This document shows, one piece after another, positions 1-7,935 of a DNA stretch of 64,000 bases. Positions within the stretch are counted from its first letter, which is position 1. The number at the start of each line of letters is the position of its first letter. Origin of the DNA: Albidovulum sediminicola (GTDB lineage Bacteria; Pseudomonadota; Alphaproteobacteria; Rhodobacterales; Rhodobacteraceae); assembly GCF_025751575.1 (NCBI RefSeq), contig NZ_JAOWLA010000007.1, positions 62,001-126,000 on the forward strand. Reading direction: 5' to 3'. The notes beneath the pieces are model-generated. The model ran no database searches and was not told where the DNA came from. It saw only the letters and a list, made by a program, of their open reading frames with translations. Made by a program: the position numbers and the translations under genes.

Positions 1-364
1 CCTTGAAGGCGGCCATCTGCTCGACCTCCTGGAAGCCGCCCTGGCCGATGGTCTTGTTCGCGGCCTGCGGCGTGACCAGCAGAAGCGGCGTGTGGTTCCA
101 GTAGGCGGTCTTCACGGCGGTGACGAAGTTGGTGATGCCCGGGCCGTTCTGGGCGATCATCATGCTCATCTTGCCGCTGGCGCGGGTGTAGCCGTCGGCC
201 ATCATCCCGCCCGAGCCTTCGTGCGCGCAGTCCCAGAAGGTGATGCCCGCCCTGGGGAACAGGTCCGAAATCGGCATGAAGGCGGAGCCGATGATGCCGA
301 AGGCATGTTCGATCCCGTGCATCTGAAGCACTTTGACGAAGGCTTCCTCGGTGGTCATTTTCAT
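1..364 (-). CDS. xsc: sulfoacetaldehyde acetyltransferase Xsc, N-terminal part (runs off the left edge)
   Basis: Only the first 121 codons are present; the gene continues to the left of the window. Xsc is a thiamine-diphosphate enzyme that splits sulfoacetaldehyde with phosphate into acetyl phosphate and sulfite in the cytoplasm, the desulfonating step of taurine breakdown. The visible part begins MKMTTEEAFVKVLQMHGIEH and has the features of the ThDP-binding N-terminal domain: the catalytic glutamate context CAHEGSGGMMADGYTR and the downstream AQNGPGITNF loop. The start codon lies beside a divergent TauR-type regulator gene, and a candidate TauR operator sits about 120 bp upstream. Other ThDP enzymes such as acetolactate synthase share the fold, but the sequence and the TauR neighbour favour Xsc. 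Confidence 0.9.
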   Translation of the reverse strand, partial: MKMTTEEAFVKVLQMHGIEHAFGIIGSAFMPISDLFPRAGITFWDCAHEGSGGMMADGYTRASGKMSMMIAQNGPGITNFVTAVKTAYWNHTPLLLVTPQAANKTIGQGGFQEVEQMAAFK

Positions 365-482
365 GGGGTGGTCTCCGGTTTTTGCGGTCTTGGCCGCAGA
401 TATCTCGTGTCGGGGCGGACAGGGCAGGGCCGAATCTTCCTCCCCGGCTGCGGGGGACGTTGTCAGACCGGCGCCCGGATCG

Positions 483-514
483 TTATATCCAGAGTGACTT
501 AGATACCGTTCCAG
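483..514 (-). promoter_or_regulatory. candidate TauR operator for xsc / tauR
   Basis: On the minus strand, reading toward xsc, there are two direct half-sites, CTGGAACGGT and CTGGATATAA, whose CTGG cores start 22 bp apart (about two helical turns). The site lies between the divergent xsc and tauR starts, 15 bp from the tauR ATG. MocR/TauR-type regulators generally use direct repeats. A similar arrangement occurs upstream of tpa and of the second tauR in this window. The TauR assignment is inference. Confidence 0.5.
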
Positions 515-528
515 ATCGGGTGGTTGGA

Positions 529-2010
529 ATGTCTTCGGCGGACCGCATTGCAGCGGAAATGTTTTTTGTGGATCGCCGGGACGGGCGGACGCTGCAGATG
601 CAGCTTGCGACCTCGATCATCGCGACGATCCTCGATACGCGCGCGGGTGCCGGCACCCGCATGCCCTCCAGCCGGAAGCTGGCGGAATATCTCGGGGTTT
701 CGCGGCTGACCGTGACGCTGGTCTATCAGGAACTGGTGGCCCGGGGGTATCTGGACGCGCTGCCGCGCTCCGGCTTCGTGGTGTCGGAGCGCGCGCCGCA
801 GCGGCGGATCGACCAGCCGCCGCGTTCGCTTCCCACGCGCGAGGTGAACTGGGATAACTGGCTACCGCGCAGCCTGGGCGGGCGGCGCCAGATCCTGAAG
901 CCGCAGAACTGGCGCAGCTATGAGTTCCCCTTCGTCTATGGCCAGGTGGACCCCAAGCTGTTCGACCACAGCGCCTGGCGCGACTGCGCGCGCCGCGCGC
1001 TTGGAACGCGGGACTTCACCGGGCTCGCCGACGATCAGCTGACGCAGGACGACCCGGTCCTTGTCGATTACATCCGCAAGAATACGCTGCCGCGCCGGGG
1101 GATCCGCGCCGGGGCGGACGAGGTGCTGATCACCCTGGGGGCGCAGAATGCCGTCTGGATCGCGGTCCAGTTGCTGGCGCGCGCCGACCGGACCGCCGCG
1201 GTCGAGGACCCGGGTTTTCCCGACTTCGCCGAGGCGCTGAGCTATGCCCGCATGCCGATCGAATATGTGCCCGTCGATGGGCAGGGGCTTGATCCCGCCG
1301 CATTGTCGGACCGCGTGGGGCTGGTCATCGCGACGCCCAGCCACAACATCCCGACCGGTGCCACGTTGCCCCGCGCGCGCCGGCTGGAGTTGCTGCGCCG
1401 GGCGGACGCACAGGATTTCCTGGTGATCGAGGACGATTACGAGTTCGAGATGAGCTTTCTCGAACCGCCCTCGCCCGCGCTCAAGTCGCTCGATGCCGGG
1501 GGGCGGGTCATCTATATCGGCAGCTTCTCCAAGTCGCTCTTTCCGGGGCTGCGGATCGGCTACATGGTCGCGCCGCCCGAATTCATCCGCGAGGCGCGCG
1601 CGCTGCGCGCGATGATGCTGCGCCATGCACCAGGACACATGCAGCGCGTCACCGGCTATTTCCTGGCGCTCGGCCATTACGACGCCCATGTCGTCCGCCT
1701 GCGCCAGACCTTCCGCCGCCGGCGCGAGGCGCTGGTCGCCGCGCTGGAAGGGACGGATTTCGAGATCCTCGGCGCCGCGCGCCACGGCGGGTCGAGCCTT
1801 TGGGTCGCGGCCCCCGAAGGCATCGACAGCGCGGCGCTGAACGAGCGGTTCCGCGAACGCGGCGTTCTGGTCGAGCCCGGTCAGCCGTTCTTTTCCCAGC
1901 CGCCCTCGCCCTGCCGCTTCTTCCGCATGGGTTATTCCTCGATCGACGAGGGGCGGATCGCCACGGGGGTGGCACGGATGCAGTCCTGCCTGCCCCCGCG
2001 CGGGGCGTGA
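529..2010 (+). CDS. tauR: TauR-type MocR/GntR regulator with aminotransferase-like domain (copy 1)
   Basis: 493-residue MocR-subfamily regulator. The N-terminal GntR winged helix (roughly residues 15-80, with MPSSRKLAEYLGVSRLTVTL) is followed by a class-I aminotransferase-like domain that binds PLP. The PLP lysine is retained in GSFSKSLFPG (about residue 335). TauR proteins activate taurine-utilisation genes in response to taurine, and the divergent neighbour is xsc. The ATG at 529 is chosen because the GntR domain begins right after it; the frame is open further upstream but without domain content. No strong Shine-Dalgarno is visible. A second, clearly related regulator lies at 26.9 kb beside tpa. 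Assignment to taurine control is inferred from context and similarity. Confidence 0.82.
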   Translation: MSSADRIAAEMFFVDRRDGRTLQMQLATSIIATILDTRAGAGTRMPSSRKLAEYLGVSRLTVTLVYQELVARGYLDALPRSGFVVSERAPQRRIDQPPRSLPTREVNWDNWLPRSLGGRRQILKPQNWRSYEFPFVYGQVDPKLFDHSAWRDCARRALGTRDFTGLADDQLTQDDPVLVDYIRKNTLPRRGIRAGADEVLITLGAQNAVWIAVQLLARADRTAAVEDPGFPDFAEALSYARMPIEYVPVDGQGLDPAALSDRVGLVIATPSHNIPTGATLPRARRLELLRRADAQDFLVIEDDYEFEMSFLEPPSPALKSLDAGGRVIYIGSFSKSLFPGLRIGYMVAPPEFIREARALRAMMLRHAPGHMQRVTGYFLALGHYDAHVVRLRQTFRRRREALVAALEGTDFEILGAARHGGSSLWVAAPEGIDSAALNERFRERGVLVEPGQPFFSQPPSPCRFFRMGYSSIDEGRIATGVARMQSCLPPRGA

Positions 2011-2085
2011 TGGCGGTTCGCCTGTGGCCGTCAAGGGCAGGTTACGCAGTGGCGCAATCCGCCAGGACCCGCCCCGGGCCTCTCG

Positions 2086-2526
2086 TCACTGAGCCAGAAG
2101 CGTGGCGATCCTGCGCACGGCGAGCGCGTAGCCCTCGACCCCGCAACCTGCGATCACGCCCTCGGCGCGCAGCGAGACGTAGGAATGGTGGCGGAAGGAT
2201 TCCCGCTTGTGGATGTTGGAGATATGGACCTCGATGACCGGCCCGTCGAAGGTGTTGAGCGCGTCGAGGATCGCGACCGAGGTATGGGTCAGCGCGCCGG
2301 GATTGATGGCGATGGCGGCGGCCTTTTCGCGCGCCTCGTGAATCCAGTCGACGATCTGCCCTTCATGGTTCGACTGCATCAGCGTGACCGCAAGACCGAA
2401 GCCTTTCGCCACCTCGGCGCAGTCGGCCTCCACATCCGCGAGGGTCGTGTGCCCGTAGATTTCCGGCTGGCGCTTGCCGAGCAGGTTCAGGTTGGGGCCG
2501 TTCAGGATGTAGATGGTCTGGGTCAT
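2086..2526 (-). CDS. aroQ: type II 3-dehydroquinate dehydratase
   Basis: 146 residues, the normal length of the dodecameric type II enzyme that interconverts 3-dehydroquinate and 3-dehydroshikimate. Family motifs are all present: [13 protein letters not shown] near the N-terminus with the flexible-loop arginine and tyrosine (RQPEIYG), [10 protein letters not shown] in the middle, and [18 protein letters not shown]. It is translationally coupled (ATGA overlap) to the upstream GntR regulator, and the adjacent divergent genes encode a TRAP transporter and a shikimate/quinate dehydrogenase. This context suggests a catabolic role in quinate/shikimate use rather than, or besides, aromatic amino acid biosynthesis. 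That role is inferred; the enzyme family call is secure. Confidence 0.92.
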   Translation of the reverse strand: MTQTIYILNGPNLNLLGKRQPEIYGHTTLADVEADCAEVAKGFGLAVTLMQSNHEGQIVDWIHEAREKAAAIAINPGALTHTSVAILDALNTFDGPVIEVHISNIHKRESFRHHSYVSLRAEGVIAGCGVEGYALAVRRIATLLAQ

Positions 2527-3215
2527 GGCTTGTCCTCGAGTGGGTTTGTCTCAGGGCGTGCCGGCAATGGCCGGTATTCTTCCAGACGCCGCGCAAGACA
2601 GGCGCCGCCGCGTTCGATGTGATCGCGCAGCAGTGCGCGGGCGAGGCCTGCGTCGCGTCGGACCGCTGCGGCCTCGGCGATCGCGGCATGATCGTCGCTG
2701 GGTTGGGCTGCAAGAATGCGCCGGTAGCGTTCGTTCAGCCCGAGCAGCACGCCGCAGGTGCCCGACAGGATCGGCATGTCGGCCCCACCGACGAGGGTCT
2801 GGTGAAAGGCGGTGCAGGCGGCATCCCAGGCGTCCGGTTGGGTTCGGTCGGCGCGGGTAAGGCGGTGGAGCGCAGCCATGACCTCGGCCTCCCACTCCAG
2901 CCCGGCGCGTTCGATGGCGAGGGCCAGGGCGAGGCTTTCCAGTTCCACGCGAAGCCGCGTGACCTCGGCCAGGTTTTCGGGCGAGATCCCGGCGATGCGG
3001 TAGCCGCGCTGGTCCTCGAACGCCACCAGGCCGGTATGGGTCAGCCGCGCCACCGCTTCCCGAAGGGGGCTGAGAGAAACGCCATAGGCAGCACGCATCC
3101 GGTCCAGGTTGATCTTGGTGCCGGGCTGCATCCGACCGCTCAGGATCGTCTGGCGGATATCTTCCGCCAGCTGGCTTGAACGGGTCGCCTTTGCTGGGCT
3201 GGTCCTTGCCTGCAC
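2523..3215 (-). CDS. GntR-family (FadR-type) transcriptional regulator, upstream of aroQ
   Basis: 230 residues with an N-terminal winged helix ([17 protein letters not shown] and [19 protein letters not shown]) and an all-helical ligand-binding domain of the FadR/FCD type. Its last codons overlap the aroQ start by four bases, so the two form an operon. A second FadR-type regulator is divergently encoded about 130 bp away. FCD-type regulators usually bind small organic acids; a shikimate-pathway acid such as quinate or 3-dehydroshikimate would fit the neighbours, but this is inference. The AATCGATT palindrome in the intergenic region is a candidate operator. Confidence 0.82.
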   Translation of the reverse strand: MQARTSPAKATRSSQLAEDIRQTILSGRMQPGTKINLDRMRAAYGVSLSPLREAVARLTHTGLVAFEDQRGYRIAGISPENLAEVTRLRVELESLALALAIERAGLEWEAEVMAALHRLTRADRTQPDAWDAACTAFHQTLVGGADMPILSGTCGVLLGLNERYRRILAAQPSDDHAAIAEAAAVRRDAGLARALLRDHIERGGACLARRLEEYRPLPARPETNPLEDKP

Positions 3216-3267
3216 CGGGGCCTCTCTGCCGGGGTCTCCGGCCGCTTCGTCACATGAGGTCCACTTT

Positions 3268-3275
3268 AATCGATT
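3268..3275. promoter_or_regulatory. AATCGATT palindrome between divergent gntR genes
   Basis: Perfect 8-bp palindrome in an AT-rich pocket (CTTTAATCGATTTTG) of the divergent promoter region, about 53 bp upstream of the gntR-aroQ start and 73 bp upstream of the other gntR. The same 8 bp recurs upstream of dctP at 4024-4031. Position and recurrence suggest an operator for one of the two GntR regulators. Inference only. Confidence 0.35.
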
Positions 3276-3347
3276 TTGTGTTGGATGCTATGACGGAATT
3301 GCGTTCTCGGCTATCAAGGGGGAAACGCCCGGCAATGGGAGAGGACG

Positions 3348-4022
3348 ATGCATCCAAGAACCGAATCCGGCCTCGTTGGGCAGGATGTCTACCGGGCGAT
3401 CCGCCGCGACATCATCTTCGGGCAACTTGACGCCGGTGCGCGGCTGCGGCTGGAGCGGATGAAGGCCGACTACGGCGCCAGCGTCTCGACCATCCGTGAG
3501 GCGCTGAGCCGCCTGGTGACGGAGGGGTTGGTGGATGCGACCGGGCAGCGGGGATTTTCCGTGGCCACCATGTCCGATGCCGAACTGCGCGAGATCGCCG
3601 ATCTGCGCATCCTGGTCGAAAGCCATGCGCTTGGCCTGTCGATCCAGGCCGGTGACACGGAATGGGAGGGGGCGATCGTTGCCGCCCATCACAAGCTCAG
3701 CCGGATGGAGGAGCGGATGGCCGCAGGCGACCTGTCGGTGCGCGAGACCTGGAAGCAATACGACTGGGAATTTCACCAGGCGCTTATCCGGGCCTGCGGA
3801 TCGCGCTCGCTGATGGATGTCCACGGAACCGTCTTCGACAAGTACCTTCGTTACCAGATGCGGCGGCTGACCTATCGTGGTGCGACCGCGGCGAATGAGC
3901 ATCGCGCGCTGCTCGGGGCGGCGCTGGACCGCGATGTCGCCCGCGCCCAGGCGATCTTGCGTACGCATATCGAAGGGGGAGTGGCGCACAGCATGAGTTC
4001 GGCCCCGTCTCATCAATTATGA
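3348..4022 (+). CDS. GntR-family (FadR-type) transcriptional regulator, upstream of the TRAP genes
   Basis: 224 residues. The N-terminal winged helix has DVYRAIRRDIIFGQLDAG and YGASVSTIREALSRLVTEG, and the helical C-terminal domain resembles FCD domains. The ATG is preceded by a purine-rich GGGAGAGGACG. It points toward dctPQM and is divergent from the gntR-aroQ pair. The two regulators share clear similarity in the DNA-binding region, so one may be a duplicate of the other. Probable role: ligand-responsive control of the quinate/shikimate-type uptake cluster; the effector is unknown. Confidence 0.82.
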   Translation: MHPRTESGLVGQDVYRAIRRDIIFGQLDAGARLRLERMKADYGASVSTIREALSRLVTEGLVDATGQRGFSVATMSDAELREIADLRILVESHALGLSIQAGDTEWEGAIVAAHHKLSRMEERMAAGDLSVRETWKQYDWEFHQALIRACGSRSLMDVHGTVFDKYLRYQMRRLTYRGATAANEHRALLGAALDRDVARAQAILRTHIEGGVAHSMSSAPSHQL

Positions 4023-4033
4023 TAATCGATTAT
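4022..4033. promoter_or_regulatory. ATAATCGATTAT palindrome upstream of dctP
   Basis: Perfect 12-bp palindrome that starts on the last base of the gntR gene and contains the AATCGATT core also found in the divergent gntR intergenic region. The following 130 bp up to dctP are markedly AT-rich compared with neighbouring DNA, as expected for a promoter region. Candidate operator controlling the TRAP-dehydrogenase operon; inference. Confidence 0.4.
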
Positions 4034-4162
4034 TATTGCTGCATATGGCAAAACTGAATTCAGAGAATGAATTTGCATTCATTGGTTGATTGAATCGGGA
4101 TTCTTCGTATTCTTCCCCGCCATGATCGTCCGCGGAGGCGGGCGAATTCCAGGGAGGAACAG

Positions 4163-5167
4163 ATGACAGCCACGTTGACCCGCCGGACGCTCCTGTCCGT
4201 CGCAACCGCCGCCCTTGCCGCAGGGGCCGCGCCCGCTTTTGCCCAGGACAAGATCCGCCTCCGGCTTTCGGCCGTTCAGTCCGAAACCGACCAGCGTTCC
4301 GTCGCCATGCTGGAAAAGTTCGGGCCGATGGTCGCCGACTTCGCCGATTTCGAACCGCACTGGAACGGCACGCTCTTCCAGCAGGGGACCGAGCTTGAGG
4401 CCATCGCCTCGGGCGATCTGGAAATGTCGATCACCTCGGCGCAGGAACTGGCGACCTTCTTCCCGGAATTCTCGATCTTCACTGCCGGTTACGTGCATCA
4501 AAGCGCGGAACACCAGGTCAAGGTGTTCAACGATCCGCTGATGGACCCGTTCAAGCAGAAGGTCGCGGATGAGCTTGGTGTGAAGCTCCTCTCGGTCATG
4601 TATCTGGGTCGCCGCCAGGTCAACCTGCGCATGCCGAAATCGGAGCGCGCGGTGATGACGCCCGCGGACCTCGCCGGGGTCAACCTGCGCATGCCCGGCT
4701 CAGACGCCTGGCAGTTCCTGGGCCGCGCGCTTGGGGCGAACCCGACGCCCATGGCCTTCACCGAGGTCTATACCGCGCTTCAGACCGGCGCAGTCGATGG
4801 CCAGGACAACCCCCTGCCGACCGTCGTGGACGCCAAGTTCTACGAGGTGACGAAGCAGATCATCCTGACCTCTCACCTGGTGGACCTGAACTACATCGCG
4901 CTTTCCAAGGCCGCCTGGGATGCGATGAGCGCCGAACAGCAGGCCAAGGTGCAGGAAGCCGCCGATGCCGCAGCCGAATTCGGCCGCCAGAACCAGCTTG
5001 CCAAGGAAGGGGAGCTTGTGTCCTTCCTCGAAGGCCAGGGCCTTGACGTTTACGAGCCCGATGTCGCAGCCTTCCGGGACCATGTGCAAAAGGCCTATCT
5101 GGAATCGGATTTCGCCAGCAGCTGGCCCGCCGGCGTTCTCGATCAGATCAACGCGCTCGGCGGCTGA
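4163..5167 (+). CDS. dctP: TRAP transporter substrate-binding protein, DctP family
   Basis: 334 residues with a cleavable signal peptide (about 27 residues, ending APAFAQ). This is the periplasmic receptor of a TRAP transporter. The family signature is present: NLRMPGSDAW, carrying the arginine that binds the substrate carboxylate, followed by FTEVYTALQTGAVDGQDNP. A good Shine-Dalgarno (AGGGAGGAAC) precedes the ATG at 4163. It is the first gene of dctP-dctQ-dctM plus a shikimate/quinate dehydrogenase. The substrate is therefore probably a carboxylate such as quinate, shikimate or 3-dehydroshikimate; this is inferred from context, not sequence. Confidence 0.88.
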   Translation: MTATLTRRTLLSVATAALAAGAAPAFAQDKIRLRLSAVQSETDQRSVAMLEKFGPMVADFADFEPHWNGTLFQQGTELEAIASGDLEMSITSAQELATFFPEFSIFTAGYVHQSAEHQVKVFNDPLMDPFKQKVADELGVKLLSVMYLGRRQVNLRMPKSERAVMTPADLAGVNLRMPGSDAWQFLGRALGANPTPMAFTEVYTALQTGAVDGQDNPLPTVVDAKFYEVTKQIILTSHLVDLNYIALSKAAWDAMSAEQQAKVQEAADAAAEFGRQNQLAKEGELVSFLEGQGLDVYEPDVAAFRDHVQKAYLESDFASSWPAGVLDQINALGG

Positions 5168-5191
5168 TCGGGCGGTAGGCAGGGGCGCGCG

Positions 5192-5740
5192 ATGAAACGG
5201 CTTGCCACGATCTTCGCGCGCCTGACCGAGGGCGTGGCGGCCCTGATGATGGCCGCCATGTTCGCGACCTTCCTGATCCAGATCGCGGTCCGCTACGTCG
5301 CCGGATCGGAATGGTTCATCGCCCGCTTAGGTCATCTGGTCGATCCGGTGCACTTTGGCTGGACGCTGGAGTTCTGCCTGGTGATGTGGCTCTGGATCGT
5401 GTTCTGGGGTAATGCCTTCGTGGTCCGGGACCGCGACCATGTCACCTTCGACATCCTCTACCTTTGGGTCCGGCCAGGGGTGCGCAAATGGCTGGCGGTG
5501 ATCGGGGCGGCGATCATCGCGGCGGCGCTTCTCCTCTCGATCGGGCCGACATGGGACAAGCTGAGGATCCTGCGGCTGAAATCCTCGGCCACGCTGCCGG
5601 TCAAGATGTTGCCGATCTATTCGATCTACTTCGTCTTCTTGGCGGCGGTCGGCCTGCGCTATCTCTGGCGTGTCGTTGCCGTCCTGCGTCACGGCGCGAC
5701 GGATGAGAGCCACCACCTTCCGCAAGGCGGCGTGGAATGA
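5192..5740 (+). CDS. dctQ: TRAP transporter small membrane subunit, DctQ family
   Basis: 182 residues with four predicted membrane helices, the normal layout of the small TRAP permease. It carries the DctQ-type segment VMWLWIVFWGNAFVVRDRDH, with charged residues at the end of helix 2. It starts 24 bp after dctP and overlaps dctM by four bases (ATGA), indicating translational coupling within one operon. Confidence 0.86.
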   Translation: MKRLATIFARLTEGVAALMMAAMFATFLIQIAVRYVAGSEWFIARLGHLVDPVHFGWTLEFCLVMWLWIVFWGNAFVVRDRDHVTFDILYLWVRPGVRKWLAVIGAAIIAAALLLSIGPTWDKLRILRLKSSATLPVKMLPIYSIYFVFLAAVGLRYLWRVVAVLRHGATDESHHLPQGGVE

Positions 5741-7032
5741 GCGTCGAGTTCCTCCTTTGTCTCGGCTCGCTCTTCGTGCTCGCCGGCATCGGCGTTCCGG
5801 TCGCCTACGCGATCCTGGTCTCCGCGATCATTTATGTCGGCGCGGGCGGGCAGGGGATCGGGATCGTCGGCAAGAACCTTCTGGACGGTCTTTACCAAAG
5901 CTTCCTTCTGCTGGCGGTGCCGCTTTTCATCGTCGCGGCCAACATCATGAACGCGGGCACCATCTCCGACCGGCTGCTGGGGTTCTGCGTGGCGGTGGTC
6001 GGGCGCTTTCGGGGTGGCTTGGGCCATGTGAACATCATGGCCTCGCTGATCTTCTCGGGCATGTCGGGGTCGGCCGTGGCGGACGCAGCGGGGATCGGGC
6101 GGATCATCATCGACATGATGCGCAAGGACGGGCGCTTTCCGCCCGGCTACGCGGCGGCGGTCACCGCCGCCTCGGCCACGATCGGGCCGATCATTCCGCC
6201 CTCGATCCCCATGGTGCTCTATGCGCTCGTCTCCAACGCCTCCATCGGCTACCTGTTCCTGGGCGGCATCCTGCCCGGGCTGGTCATGGGGGCGGTGCTG
6301 ATGGGGATGAACGCCTGGCTCGCGCACCGGCGCGGTTTCGCGGTTGAGGCGCCGGTGCCCCTCAGGGCGCTGCCGCGCAAGACGGCCAATGCCTTTCCCG
6401 CGCTGCTGATGCCCGCGATCCTGCTTTACGGCATCTACGGCGGCGTCACCACGCCGACCGAGGCGGCGGCCGTCGCGGCCTTCTACGCGCTGGTTCTGGC
6501 CGCGCTATTCTACCGCGCGCTGTCGCTGCGGGCGTTTTACGGGATCTTGGTCGAATCCGCCCGCTCCTCGGCCGCTGTCGGGCTTGTGATCGGTGGGGCG
6601 CTGATCCTGAACTACATCGTCGCGTCCGAGAACATCCCGAACCTTCTGGCGGGCTGGCTCGTGGCGATCGATGTCCAGCCCCTCGTGTTCCTGCTTTGCG
6701 TCAACCTGCTGTTGCTGGTCTTGGGCTGCTTTCTGGATGCGACGACCATCATCCTCGTCATCATCCCGCTGTTTTTGCCCACCTGCCAGAACCTTGGGAT
6801 CGACCTTGTCCATTTCGGGGTGATCGCGGTGGTCAACTGCATGATCGGCCTGATCACGCCGCCCTATGGGATCCTGCTCTTCGTGATCAACGCCGTCACC
6901 GGGATATCCCTGCGCGAGATCATCGCCGAGGTCTGGCCCTTCCTGGGGGTTCTGGTCGCGGCGCTTCTGGTCATGATCCTGGTGCCCGGCATCGTCCTCT
7001 TCCTGCCGCGCCTTGCGGGCTACGAAGGCTGA
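5737..7032 (+). CDS. dctM: TRAP transporter large membrane subunit, DctM family
   Basis: 431 residues and roughly 12-13 hydrophobic segments, typical for the ion-coupled permease of TRAP systems. Characteristic DctM stretches are visible, including FSGMSGSAVADAAGIG, SATIGPIIPPSIPMVLYA and the C-terminal half-repeat LGCFLDATTIILVIIPLFLP. It uses an ion gradient to import the substrate delivered by DctP. The dehydrogenase gene follows after only 4 bp, so all four genes are probably co-transcribed. Confidence 0.9.
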   Translation: MSVEFLLCLGSLFVLAGIGVPVAYAILVSAIIYVGAGGQGIGIVGKNLLDGLYQSFLLLAVPLFIVAANIMNAGTISDRLLGFCVAVVGRFRGGLGHVNIMASLIFSGMSGSAVADAAGIGRIIIDMMRKDGRFPPGYAAAVTAASATIGPIIPPSIPMVLYALVSNASIGYLFLGGILPGLVMGAVLMGMNAWLAHRRGFAVEAPVPLRALPRKTANAFPALLMPAILLYGIYGGVTTPTEAAAVAAFYALVLAALFYRALSLRAFYGILVESARSSAAVGLVIGGALILNYIVASENIPNLLAGWLVAIDVQPLVFLLCVNLLLLVLGCFLDATTIILVIIPLFLPTCQNLGIDLVHFGVIAVVNCMIGLITPPYGILLFVINAVTGISLREIIAEVWPFLGVLVAALLVMILVPGIVLFLPRLAGYEG

Positions 7033-7036
7033 GCCC

Positions 7037-7879
7037 ATGCCTACGATCCGCCTGGGCCTGATCGGCGACAACATCCGGACCTCCCGCTCGCCTGACCTGC
7101 ACAGGATCGCGGGCGCGATGACCGGGCTGGATGTCCGCTACGATCTATTCATTCCGCCCGCGATGGGCATGAGCTTCCCGGAGGTTTTCGAGGCTTGCCG
7201 TGCCGATGGTCTTGTCGGCGTGAACGTCACCTTGCCCTACAAGGAACGCGTGGTGCCGCTGGTCCGGGTCGATGACCCCGCCATCGCCCGGATCGGTTCG
7301 GTCAACACGGTGCTGTTCACCAAGGTCGGCCCCCTCGGATTCAACACCGACTTTTCAGGCTTCGTCGCAGCCTATCGCAACGCGTTCGGCGCCGCTCGGC
7401 CGGGCCGTGTCGCGCTGATCGGGGCCGGGGGTGCCGGACGCGCCATCGCCTTCGGACTTTGCGCACTTGGCGCGGAGGAGATCGCGCTGATCGACACCGA
7501 CCCGGCGCGGGCCGGGGCGCTTCAGGCGGCACTGACACCGCCTGGCGACACCCGTGTGCGCCTTGCCGGGGCCGAGGCGCTGGCGCGCGCCGATGGCGTC
7601 GTGAATGCGACACCCTTGGGGATGGACGGCTACCCCGGCTCGCCGGTGGCCGAGGGCGCGTTTCCGGCGGGCGGATGGGCCTTCGATGCCGTCTACACAC
7701 CTGTCACGACGCCGTTCCGCGACCAGGCGCTGGCCGCAGGTGCCCGTTTTCTGTCGGGGTGGGAGCTTTTCTTCTTCCAGGGGATCGCGGCGTTCGAGCG
7801 GTTCACGGGCCGCCGGCCGACGGACCTGATGGCCCTGCGTGAGGCGCTGGGGGACCCCAGCTTGCGGCTGGCCTCCTGA
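7037..7879 (+). CDS. shikimate/quinate 5-dehydrogenase family enzyme, probably NAD-dependent and catabolic
   Basis: 280 residues of the AroE fold. Catalytic Lys69 lies in NVTLPYKERV and Asp105 in GFNTDFSGF. The dinucleotide-binding loop is GAGGAGRAI, and the end of the next strand reads LIDTDPARA. An acidic residue (Asp153/Asp155) in place of the basic NRT-type motif of biosynthetic AroE favours NAD over NADP, as in catabolic quinate/shikimate dehydrogenases. It is last in the TRAP operon and is served by a type II dehydroquinase across the divergent promoter. The likely role is oxidation of imported quinate or shikimate. The dehydroshikimate dehydratase needed to reach protocatechuate is not in this window. 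Start chosen at the ATG 4 bp after dctM. Confidence 0.82.
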   Translation: MPTIRLGLIGDNIRTSRSPDLHRIAGAMTGLDVRYDLFIPPAMGMSFPEVFEACRADGLVGVNVTLPYKERVVPLVRVDDPAIARIGSVNTVLFTKVGPLGFNTDFSGFVAAYRNAFGAARPGRVALIGAGGAGRAIAFGLCALGAEEIALIDTDPARAGALQAALTPPGDTRVRLAGAEALARADGVVNATPLGMDGYPGSPVAEGAFPAGGWAFDAVYTPVTTPFRDQALAAGARFLSGWELFFFQGIAAFERFTGRRPTDLMALREALGDPSLRLAS

Positions 7880-7935
7880 TCCCCCTTGACCTTGCCGGGT
7901 GAAGCCCGATGCTTGCGCTAACGGGAGGCGATGAC

